A stretch of DNA of 64,000 bases from Pardosa pseudoannulata. Its lineage: Eukaryota; Arthropoda; Arachnida; Araneae; Lycosidae. Position 1 is the stretch's first letter. Every line of letters starts with the position of its first letter. Location of the stretch: contig CM063508.1 of assembly GCA_032207245.1 (NCBI GenBank), positions 120,421,499-120,485,498 on the forward strand, written 5' to 3'. Shown here in pieces: positions 55,010 through 64,000 of the stretch. The position numbers and the translations under genes are program-made. The notes under the pieces were generated by a model. That model was not told where the DNA came from. It did not search any database and saw only the letters and a list, made by a program, of their open reading frames with translations.

Positions 55010-56900
55010 GAGCAAGAATCACGTTATTTCGATTCCGGGAGCCATGGCCACCTCCTCAATATTTAGAAGCTTGAAAAACGCGAGCTCCAGCAATAACTAG
55101 GGAGCGGTTGCGAGCAGAGACATTTGAGTCGCATCTTTTTGCGGTGACAGAAAGCAGATTGAAGGGTCACGGTGTCGCTTTCATCATAAACAAGATGGAT
55201 GGATGCACAGGCGGTTCTCCATTCTCGGGAGGAAGTGAATCTGCTTAGTGGCGCAACTGGATCAAGACGTCAACAAGCCACGGTCAGGGATCGGTCTTCA
55301 TTTCCGCTGAATTCCGACCAGTTATTAAGAAGAGAGACTGCGCGCTTTTTCAGACTGCAGTCCCTTTTCCCGATGTTGTCAATAGAAGAAAATCACCATC
55401 TACTGATATCACTAGATGCCACAAATGTTGCAATTTTCTAAAGAGAAATTTTATCCGTGAATAATTTGATAACCTTTTTTTGATACCACAGATATTTAAA
55501 AGTCAGTGCGATGACAACCCATAAATTTCAACTTGTTTGTCTCTTTGGTTAATATACGAATACTGCCATTTGGAATTTCTCCATCCGTGCAGATATCCAA
55601 ATTGTCGTTGACAACGTCCAACAAAAACTACGGAAAACTAAGCTTACAGGTTTTTAAGAGTAGAGTATAAAAATTAGAAAATCTCTAACAAGCTTTCGTT
55701 TCTGGTTCGTACCCAGGACGAAGAAAATTAAGGTACCTCAATAAAGGCAAGACACCAATGCAAGCGGCGAAGTCCGACAACTATTATTATAATTCTTTTT
55801 ATAATTCCACACACAGGACACTGTAACTTGGTGTTCCTAAATTAAACTTTTAAAAGTCAACGTATAAAAATTAAAATGCGTTTTCAAACAGAGCAACGGG
55901 TTTAAAAATTGTGCTGTATTCAAAAAAGTTCTGGACTTTGATTGCGGAAGAACGTTTGAACGTAAGGCAAGATAAACGAGAGAAGGTATCAATCTCAACT
56001 CGATGCGAGTGGAATCGTCTCCAGGAGGTTTATTTTTTGATTAATACTTGTTTTGATAAATTGACGCGGTCTCTCCTTTTTTTTAATTCACAGAATTCCA
56101 AAACGGGTAAAAGGACCGACAAAAAGACAACAACACGATAGTTGAAGGCAAAAATGAGCGGCAAGAGATCTGCAGACGACAGCGAGGCAATTGCAAAAAG
56201 ATGACTTTAACATTTTCGGCACGCAGAAGATATACTTTTCTCGTTATATATCACAGGTCAAAGGATGCATCTCACACCGAGCCAGGCCGACAATCGATGG
56301 TCGAAAGAGATGCTCGTACAGGACACTAGTTGCGAGTCCCACCGCTTTGTACCCGCCTCGAGTTTTACGAGTGTTCTTCCGGGAGGTGTGGACATGATTA
56401 GAGTACACCTCTGTCAGATGGGGCGCAAACAATCTCTGACGAAAACCAGATCCAGGGCACGCGCCGACTGACACTGCTCCTTGCCATTGCCGCTGTGGAG
56501 GAAGAGAGTAAGTACAGAGCGAGCGACAGAGAGAGAGAATAGACCAGCTCCATGTAACAAGCCAGCAGCTCAGGAAACGGGGTTGCCGGAATCTGGAGTT
56601 CCGCGCCAACCAAAGAGTCGCCAAGCTTCTCAATACAGTTAGCCGATAATGGCAGTGATATTTAGTTGGGGTCTTTTGGGTTCTTGAAGATGGGAAAGAG
56701 GAATTTCTTCCACAATTCTTGGGCGATAATCGGCCCTACAGACAATAAATGCAGAGAGTGAAATAAATCGCTGCCCAAAAGGAATGCTGTATTGTATTTT
56801 AGCCATCGACGGAACTGCAGGTATGCGAGGGAAAATCGGATTAATAATTTCTTCAGACAGCCACCGATGTTTCATCGAGAATTAAATTTTACCTCCTAGA
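55010..56900. other. Broad G+C-elevated island (possible promoter / 5' untranslated region)
   Basis: The densest non-repetitive, G+C-rich part of the window (for example gggagcggttgcgagcag, cgcgccgactgacactgctc, gagcgagcgacagagagaga). Several frames are open by composition (55199-55441 plus, 56244-56633 minus), but none reads as a known protein. It lies directly upstream of the candidate exon at 54916-55008 on the minus strand, so a Caskin promoter here is plausible. It could equally serve an unseen gene. Confidence 0.35.
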
Positions 56901-57954
56901 ATACAGATGATCACACACGTCATTCGGTTGGCGTGCTTTAAGATGAAATTAAATTTGCGTTTATTTCATAAGAGTTTGAAAATTCGAATAACGATCGTAC
57001 CATAAATTTTACAAGGTATTTTACAATACAAACCATCTTATTTTTAATCCATAAACAACATTCCGTGCAGTAGAGAAATATGAATTAATAAAAGTAATTA
57101 GCCTTATATGCCAGAAATACACTTTAATTTAATATTTCATAATGTCCAGGATGTCAACATGAACAATTCACAAGTCTATTAATTTGAAACAAACTGACAT
57201 CCATTTCCTTAGTGAATAATAAACTTAGTTTTACCAGTACAAGTTTTGTAAAAATTTCGAAGTTGTATTTTCTGCATGTTAAAATATACCACTTTTAAAT
57301 TTATAAGAGTTTTTTTTTCTTTAATATAACAAAAAGTTTTGAATTGCCAATATATTTCTATTATTTAAAAAATTTATTAATACAAGAATTCTGTTTAATA
57401 CATATGGACTGTTAAAAGTAAAAAATGCAATTAATGGAATAATAATAAAATTAATTGCTAGTTAAAATATTCAGAATTTGATATGTGATTTCAAGGTAGG
57501 CGTAAGTAACATAAACAATAATGCAGAGAAAATAAAATTTAAATCCAAAGGTAGGACAAACAATTAGCTATAGAAACTTTAGCATGAAGATAAAATAAAA
57601 TTAAACTATGTATTGCAGAAAAAAAGCAGCTTTTTGGCACGAAAGCGAAAAAGTCTAAATTGTGCAAATCAGTGATTTTACATCCTTTTATGAAAGATTA
57701 AACTTGGCATTGAAGAACTGAAGAATGCTTTCAGGTTTTTCAAAACTGGGGACTTAACATAATAAAGGAAATTTTTCCACTATCGTGATGCCCATCAAAA
57801 GAGGGGAAACGCACAAAAGACCAAACGCTGTTGTTTCTGATGCCACTTGGTGAATCCAATCACGACTGAGCCCTATGCTATTCCTATTAAGGCAAAGGAG
57901 TGTATCTTTCGTTTTTACAAGGACTGTTAGAGTGAAAGTACAACTTATGCTCAA

Positions 57955-58185
57955 GTGGTCCTCGCAATTTAGAAGCAGGGACCAGGCAGAAAACCCCTAG
58001 GCTTGGCCTGTCACCCCCAGAGGTACTGACTGAGAACTTGGAGGACAGTGTGACCACGAACCTATTTTACGTACCTCAGTCAGATGTAATGAACACGGCG
58101 AATTTTAGGCTGGTTAGGGCTCCAACCCGCAACCCTCCAGTTACGAGATCTTTGTCTTTGCCGACTGAGATATCACGTAATATTT
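57955..58185 (-). mobile_element. SINE-2 copy (tRNA-Thr-like head)
   Basis: On the minus strand the head is gatatctcagtcggcaaaga, then tctcgtaactggagggttgc with a CGT anticodon-loop position, and gggttggagccc as B-box. The body ctccaagttctcagtcagta and ggggtgacaggccaa is shared with 62285-62620. Confidence 0.75.
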
Positions 58186-58888
58186 TGGAAAATTATCACT
58201 GACGAAGAATTTTTAACACCAAGTTTGACTCTTAAAATCCCCTCTGAAATTCTACTTTCAGAAAGCTAAGTAATATGCACCCTCTCACGATACGAAATTC
58301 ATGACATTGAATCAAAAGAAAGTTTGGGATACAACGTTTTTCTTTGGCTTCCTTGCTCTGACGCTACGTTGAGGGCAAAACCATTTTACAGGTAAAGAAA
58401 TGTAGGATACACGGAAGGTGAGATTGCTATAGAAAGGAATGAAAAACAGAAACTTAGTTCGTTGTAAAAATTGAAGGAGGAGAGAATTATGAATTATTTT
58501 CGTTAAATGAGTGATGGAATGAAAAACTATAAAACAGATACAAATTTAAAAATTTGGTAAGGCATGAGAAAATAATAAGGCAGTTAAAAATACATAAATT
58601 GGTTAAAGATACATTGATGGTTAAAGTTGCTTTTGGAACATTTTTTTTTTTTAATTTTAGCAATTTAAAAGTTAGCCTATCGGTAAATAACCAATAATCA
58701 ATTTCGGTACGAAAAGTTTTTAATTTACAAATAAAGGTTATTTATTTCGTCAATCCCATTAAAAAATACCTTATGAATAAAATCATATCAGTTATACTAA
58801 TAATTAATGTAGTTTAAAATATTGATACACATATAACTCTTAATGAAAAATATTTCTGGAAATAAATGAAATACATGATTCTTTACGA

Positions 58889-58939
<51 letters not shown>

Positions 58940-58964
58940 TATATATATATATATATATATATAT
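58889..58964. repeat. (TA)n microsatellite
   Basis: About 37 TA units with one GA interruption. Confidence 0.95.
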
Positions 58965-58984
58965 TTATGCACTCAGTAATTATG

Positions 58985-59790
58985 TTTTGGAAAAGAAAAT
59001 TTTTCTATTCCTTGTGTTTTTATTTTGGAGATCAAGCATTAAAGCACACTTAACTATTTATTTTGTCAAATAAAATTATACTTGTGATTATACTTAATAT
59101 TGTGAAGTCCTTAAATAAATACTGCATGAATTTAAAGCTCAAAATCTCAAATAGTATCTTAAAAGAACAAAAATTAAAATATTTGTTTATTAAAATTAGA
59201 AGAAAAATAATTAAAAGAAAAAATTAGTCATGTTATTTTAGATTTTACCGAAATAAAAAAATTATAATAAATATGTCAAAAATAACGTAATTAATTTCAC
59301 ACTACTAATTTCATTTCGTACTTAGTTTTAAATAATCATATATCTTGGAAAAGAATTTTTTATATTCCTCGTTTTTATTTTGAAAATCTAGTATTAAAGC
59401 CCATTTAATTATTTATTACACTAAATAAAATTTTACTCATAATTACATTTACTATTGTGCAATCCTTAAAAAAATACTGCATGAATTTAAAACTCGAAAT
59501 CTCAAATGGTATCTTAAAAGAGCAAAAATTAAAATATTTGTTTATTAAAATTAAAAGAAAAATAATTAAAATATTTGTTTATTAAAATTAAAAGAAAAAT
59601 TAAAATATTTGTTTATTAAAATTAAAAGAAAATTAAAATAATAAAATTAAAAGAAAAATAATTAAAAGAAAAAATTAGTCACGTTATTTTCGATTTTACC
59701 GAAATAGAAAATTTATAATTAATATATCATAAAAAATAATTTCACGCTATTAATTTTATTTCGTACTAAGTTTTAAATAATCTCTCTTTT
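58985..59790 (+). repeat. ~365-bp tandem doublet with internal expansion
   Basis: ttttggaaaagaaaattttt (58985) and cttggaaaagaattttttat (59344) begin two copies sharing atactgcatgaatttaaa, ctcaaatggtatcttaaaag and gattttaccgaaata. In the second, aaaatatttgtttattaaaa is repeated three times. Confidence 0.88.
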
Positions 59791-59799
59791 ATTGAGCCT

Positions 59800-60200
59800 T
59801 AACCCTTTTTTAAAGAACAGTGGTTTCGTAGTTAAACCACCTATTAACATATTTTTTCTCTTCTTTTTAAAGCTATAATAATGATTTTTTCGGATGTTTT
59901 TGACACTTTAAAATATTAATGAATGGTAGCACTACACACAATCTATTTTTTCTTTAAAATATACTTGTTCAAACTGAGAAAAAATCAGGTATTTGATTTC
60001 CCTTCGTCGGGACCTCAAATAGATATATCTACCCAAAACATCACTTATAAATAGTTTAGCTATTTATCTGTTACATCACTTTAATGATAATTATGCAGTG
60101 TTTTTTAAATATTATCTAAATTCTAAGAGTGCATTATTTTTGAGCTGTACAAGCGGATAGATAGTTTCACACTTAAAACCCACCACCCTACCAAAACAAA
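59800..60200 (+). repeat. Dispersed repeat family C, second copy
   Basis: Matches the reverse complement of about 1-420. Shared landmarks in order are aagaacagtggtttc, ctcttctttttaaag, gtttttgacact, atggtagcac, tttgatttccctt, aaacatcacttataaa and ttaaaacccac. Identity looks like roughly three quarters or better with small gaps. No inverted termini or coding frame were found, so the class is unknown. Confidence 0.65.
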
Positions 60201-61615
60201 GTTAACATTTTTCACACCTTTCCCATATGTAAAGTTCATAGATAACATTTATAACCGAATTCCCTTAAATCCCAAAGAATTTTCAGTAGTGACCTTTAAG
60301 GGGTTAAAGAAAGAAAATCGATTTTAACTAAACATTACACTATGTTTAGACGTAATAAATGGAATTGTCAGAAAAAACAGTTCACCGATAACGATTGAAC
60401 CAAAATAAAATCAGTTGAAAATGTTTCGCTATCACTTGAGAAATTCGCGAACACCTCATCGGGAAGAGGAATCATAAATTAAATCTGTTGCTTTTTCAAC
60501 TCATATAGGTTTACATGTGATAAGCTTTTAAGAAGAAAATTGTTTCAGTTTGAATGTACTTTGTTCATCCTAAAATATTCTTCGAATTTATATATTACTC
60601 AACATTAAGAATTCTCTAGATTTTAAAACGTTAAGAAGAATACTCAATGCTAAGATTCTAAAATTAAGAATCAGAAACTAAATTAAAAGAATTAACTTAT
60701 TTTAAAATAAATTCGTTTTCATAGTAATAGAAATCAAATTTAAAAACTAAAATGGAAGCAATGAAATATAAAAATAGTTATATTTAAGTCTCGAATAAAA
60801 CTTTAATAAATAAATTAGCTAAGTGCATTTTCCTAGTAATTACACAAAAGGGAAAACTCTTTGGATATAGGAATCGAATTTATTTTTTTTGGAAGATTAA
60901 AACATCAATTATTTCATATATAAATGAAAAATATTTAAATGTAGGATTGTATAACTGTGATGTAAATCAACAGATAAACGCGGATGCAGTTAGACACGGA
61001 TAAAATTGGAATTCTACACTCGAGTGAGGTTTCACGATTATAATAATTGAAATTTCACAAACTATTTTCTGGCAGCTGTCAGGATTTACCAATATATATG
61101 TTGTGTCATGTAAAGTGATTATTACGGTACACAGAGAATGTAGAGCCAATAATGGTGGTAATATGTCTCAGCTAAGCATACGTTTTAAGATGGGAGGGTT
61201 GATTTTATCTAGACTAATATATTATACAACCGATAATTAATATTAACTGCTGTATAATACAGCACCAAAGGAAATTATGATGATCGTTTATTTGCATATC
61301 TTAGAAGTCGGCGATCTTTCAAATAATTAACACTTTTTAATAATTACCCCCCAGGGTTGTAATTAGACCAGGACACTGGATAAAGTGGTTTTAACTGTCC
61401 AAAAGTGGTCAAAAATGGTCAGAATTGTTAAGAATAGCTTTAAATGGTCTTAATATATATTTTTGTAATTAGAAGTGACTATTAATAAGCAATAAAAGTA
61501 GTAGTGTAGTTCAACAAAATATTACACTAACAAGTTCATGAGATTTAACATGCTTATACAGTATAAGAGTGTTTGAATTTAAAAATGAACCATGCACATG
61601 AAATAAGGCGATTTC

Positions 61616-61763
61616 ATGCAGTAGGGCAAATTCTCAAATTATGACAATTCTGGCTTTAGTTTCAAACGGAAGGGCAGTTTATCGTTTGTCTATTGGCTGT
61701 TGAAAACATGAAAATGAATGGGAAGGGCATTATAGTAGTTCGTGACGTTGCGACAAATTGCCT
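61616..61763 (-). mobile_element. 148-bp TA-flanked MITE, copy 2 (nested)
   Basis: Inverse copy of 35033-35190, from AGGCGATTTCATGCAG to AAATTGCCT with TA on both sides. It lies inside the hAT remnant at 61352-62266. Confidence 0.85.
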
Positions 61764-61867
61764 TATTGTAAAAAATGTAATCCAGTTGCAGTTAAAAACA
61801 TAAAATATGAGTTACAGTTAAAAACAAAGTTAATGGCATTAACATAAAATTTGTTGATTTTACAATA

Positions 61868-62014
61868 CATCTAATGAACTGTTGTGCCAGGTCTTCATCT
61901 ATAGAAAAATTATTTTCAAAGTTTGGAGTAATCCAAAATAAATTACGAAATCGTTTAAATTTAGAGACAACTACAAAACTTGTTACTTGCAACCGTTTTT
62001 TGAATTCAACATAA
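61868..62014 (+). pseudogene. hAT transposase C-terminal fragment
   Basis: The plus frame SSSIEKLFSKFGVIQNKLRN continues RLNLETTTKLVTCNRFLN and stops at 62014. The S-x-x-x-E-R/K-x-FS-x-F-G and K-L-R-N-R-L motifs are the hAT dimerisation region. Everything upstream is missing or replaced by the nested MITE. Several substitutions at normally conserved sites. Confidence 0.88.
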
Positions 62015-62284
62015 ATTACATATAAAACAGCTTGTATAAAAAAATAAGTAAAACCTTTTTTTGTATCTTGGTGTTATGTAATATTTGTTTTTTGCTGGTA
62101 TTATTTATATTATGACATTTTTAACAAATGTAACTTGCCGTTATCATATACTAGTAAACTATGTTCGATTAGTATTAAATATATTAAAAAGTGAATTTCC
62201 GTGGTCAAAACTGGTCAAAATTGATATTAACCAGTACGGTTAAAACCACTGGTTTAAACCCCCATGGATAAAAACAGATTCAAC

Positions 62285-62620
62285 CCCCCCCCTCGTAATC
62301 GGAGAGTTGCGGAATCGAGGCTCGAAAGATCAGCCGCTGTCATAAATGGCGGCTGAGGTATATAGAATAGGTTCGAGGTCGGCATGTCCAAGTTCTCAAA
62401 CGATACCTCAGGAGGTGACAGGTCAATTTAGGGGTATTTTGCTTTGTCTCAGCTTCTAAATTAGGAGGACCCACTTGAGGTTTAACTAGTCTTCAGCCCT
62501 CATTGATCCCTCGCTTAAGTAAAGCTGCAAATTACCCTTAGCCTTGGACCAGTTGCATATTGGGACGGGGTCTATCGGACCAGGTGATAGGATTTTCTAC
62601 ATCATGGGGATGAGTAACAA
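62285..62620 (+). mobile_element. SINE-2 copy, head truncated
   Basis: ctcgtaatcggagagttgcg, then body ccaagttctcaaacgatacc and ggaggtgacaggtcaattta shared with 57955-58185, extending into gaccagttgcatattgg. The A-box part is missing. Confidence 0.65.
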
Positions 62621-63365
62621 CAATATAGCTGCTCTTTCCTCCCCAGTGCTAAGTAAAATTCAAGAAGGTTGTAAATAAATGTACATTTAGAAAAGTTTTA
62701 ATCTAAACAGGAAGTAAATTTAGATGATAAATTTCATGCTTAAAATACATTTTATATTGTTAAAAATGTGTTTAAAAATTATTAATAGTAAAGACACAAA
62801 AAATTAAACACAAACAAAATGTTTCGTTTTTGCATTTACATCTTCAATAAACTTGAGACATATTTTCAAAACAAAGAAAAAGAAAACAAAACGAAAAAAG
62901 TTTTGTTGCTGTATTCACATTTTCAATAAACATGAAACATCAACTTTTCAATCTTGTGCTACGTACTATTACGGAGAACTCAATTCAGTTCGAAGCCACA
63001 TAGGTCTAGATATATAGAAAGCGTCTCTAAAGATAAAAAGTTTGTAGAAAAATTATTTTAAACTACTTTTCTTATTTAAATTAATATCCTTATATTCCAT
63101 TTAGAGGAGAAAAAAAAAGGTTTGTAAATTTAGTAATTTCAAACTATCTGAGGTGCATACGAAAAACATTTGAATGTAATCAGAATTTTAAAGGCATATT
63201 TTCAAGGTAAATTACAAACTAAATAAGAAAGGATACTAAAAAAAGTGTCACTACTTGTATACAGACTAATATTTCAAGTATAGATTCTATAATACACCTT
63301 TATCACAAATTCTAGAACTATGTAGTAAGTATTTATGAAATATATTTCTGTGCTAGACTGTTATA
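62621..63365. other. AT-rich segment without recognised features
   Basis: No exon recognised. A small local duplication is present (caataaacttgagacatatt and caataaacatgaaacatcaa with preceding aaaacaaa). Confidence 0.5.
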
Positions 63366-63372
63366 AATTATC

Positions 63373-63760
63373 AGGGTACCTCTCAATTAATTGCCAAGTA
63401 CTGTAAATAAAGGCATCATGAAAACTTAATTACAGTTTTAAAATTAAATTCGCATCTTACTCTATTTGTAAGATGCGAATTCTTATGTAAAAGTTTACAA
63501 GCGAGGGTAGCTTTCAATTAATTGCCAGTTGCTGTAAATAAAGCCATCATGAAAACTTGATTACAGTTTTAAATTTCAGATTCGCATCTTATTCTATTTG
63601 TAAGATGCGAATTCTTATGTAAAAGTTTACAAGTGAGGGTAGCTTTCAATTAATTGCCAGGTGCTGTAAATAAAGCCATCATGAAAACTTCATTAGAGTT
63701 TAAATTCAAATTCGAATCTTACAAATTGAAAATATTCTTATGTAAAAATTTACAAGCAAA
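63373..63760 (+). repeat. ~130-bp tandem triplet carrying a hairpin
   Basis: Units begin aattaattgccaagtactgt, then aattaattgccagttgctgt and aattaattgccaggtgctgt. Each continues with aaataaagccatcatgaaaa. Units 1 and 2 contain the hairpin attcgcatctta...taagatgcgaat (14 and 12 bp perfect stems). Unit 3 has lost it. Confidence 0.9.
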
Positions 63761-64000
63761 AGATAACATATCCACATGCTGTTCTTAGGAGAACATTTTT
63801 TAAACGGGTAACGAATGCTCTGAGACCGAAGAACATGTTGCAAATACAGTTGTATAGCAAAAAATCGATTAGCCCGCTATATCCAAGCCTTTTTTTGCAA
63901 AAATACTGTGCTGATGCAGAAATACTGTGCTAAATGCGCTAAAGCTGTTCCAGCAAAAGAAAGGGCGCAAAAATTTTTGCACCTTTGTTCGGTCCGGATC
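63761..64000. other. Right edge, unrecognised sequence
   Basis: Slightly G+C-richer, with aaatactgtgctgatgcag and aaatactgtgctaaatgcg as a short tandem repeat. The sequence leaves the window, so its nature cannot be judged. Confidence 0.4.

Larger units (their letters stand above)
61352..62266 (+). mobile_element. hAT element remnant hosting a nested MITE
   Basis: The left end is CAGGGTTGTAATTAGACCAG. The complemented right end is CATGGGGGTTTAAACCAGTG. Both are followed by ggtttta and gtggtcaaaa-type subterminal repeats (agtggtcaaaaatggtca; ggtcaaaactggtcaaaa). The transposase C-terminus remains at 61868-62014. No clean 8-bp duplication is visible. Confidence 0.65.

Noticed and set aside
56244..56633. 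129-codon minus-strand frame as a gene
   Set aside because: Several frames are open in this G+C-rich island, the protein has no recognised domain, and no splice context supports it.

Overview
This is an AT-rich, intron- and transposon-dominated stretch of an animal nuclear genome. There are no bacterial operons, ribosome binding sites or long uninterrupted genes. The one gene I recognise with confidence is Caskin, the CASK-interacting synaptic scaffold, on the minus strand. Six of its exons lie between about 0.6 and 13.6 kb. They encode the end-to-end pair of SAM domains and much of the proline/serine-rich tail that follows. The exon proteins, the mixture of hAT, piggyBac and Tc1/mariner-like elements with tRNA-derived SINEs, and the long (TA)n microsatellites suggest an invertebrate, most likely an arthropod (possibly a chelicerate). 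The taxonomic call is inference only.

Gene layout, read on the minus strand from high to low coordinates: 13451-13561 (first half of SAM1), 9447-9548 (rest of SAM1), 5527-5665 (SAM2), 4942-5091 (end of SAM2 and linker), 3552-3757 (Ser/Pro-rich exon), 607-1462 (large Pro-rich exon). All splice sites are AG/GT and every junction keeps phase. The 3552-3757 exon is easy to miss, and without it the frame from 4942 to 1462 does not join at the natural acceptor. The gene runs off the left edge, because the last exon ends in a donor at 606. Ankyrin and SH3 exons were not found to the right. Two candidate alternative 5' exons sit far upstream, at 54916-55008 and 46480-46494 (the latter with a TATA box). 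Both would splice in frame to SAM1 and would give Caskin isoforms without ankyrin repeats; they are hypotheses.

The remaining sequence, mainly one giant intron of at least 33-41 kb, is a record of mobile DNA. There are at least four short hAT-type elements whose 8-bp target duplications can be read directly (8089, 8795, 11621, 12635), a fifth with a 7/8 duplication (37877) and a sixth with A/T-rich 7/8 flanks (2162). There are three decayed hAT transposase C-termini, two piggyBac-like TTAA elements and several TA-flanked MITEs. A tRNA-derived SINE has seven copies or fragments (three with clear target duplications), and two further SINE-like families are present. Two repeat families sit against TA/CA microsatellites. 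Several insertions are nested: SINE in hAT, SINE in family B, MITE in hAT, and a fold-back element in a duplicated block.

Tandem and segmental duplications form another layer: a ~175-bp satellite at 33-34 kb, a ~615-bp triplicate at 50-51.9 kb, ~190-bp units at 42.8-43.4 kb, a 186-bp doublet at 10.2 kb, and pairs at 25.3, 45-46, 48, 54.5, 59 and 63.5 kb. Islands richer in G+C than their surroundings (near 15, 21.7, 27.4-28.2, 30.2-30.7, 46.5 and 55-56.9 kb) carry no recognisable protein. They are the best places to look for promoters, untranslated exons or conserved regulatory elements.
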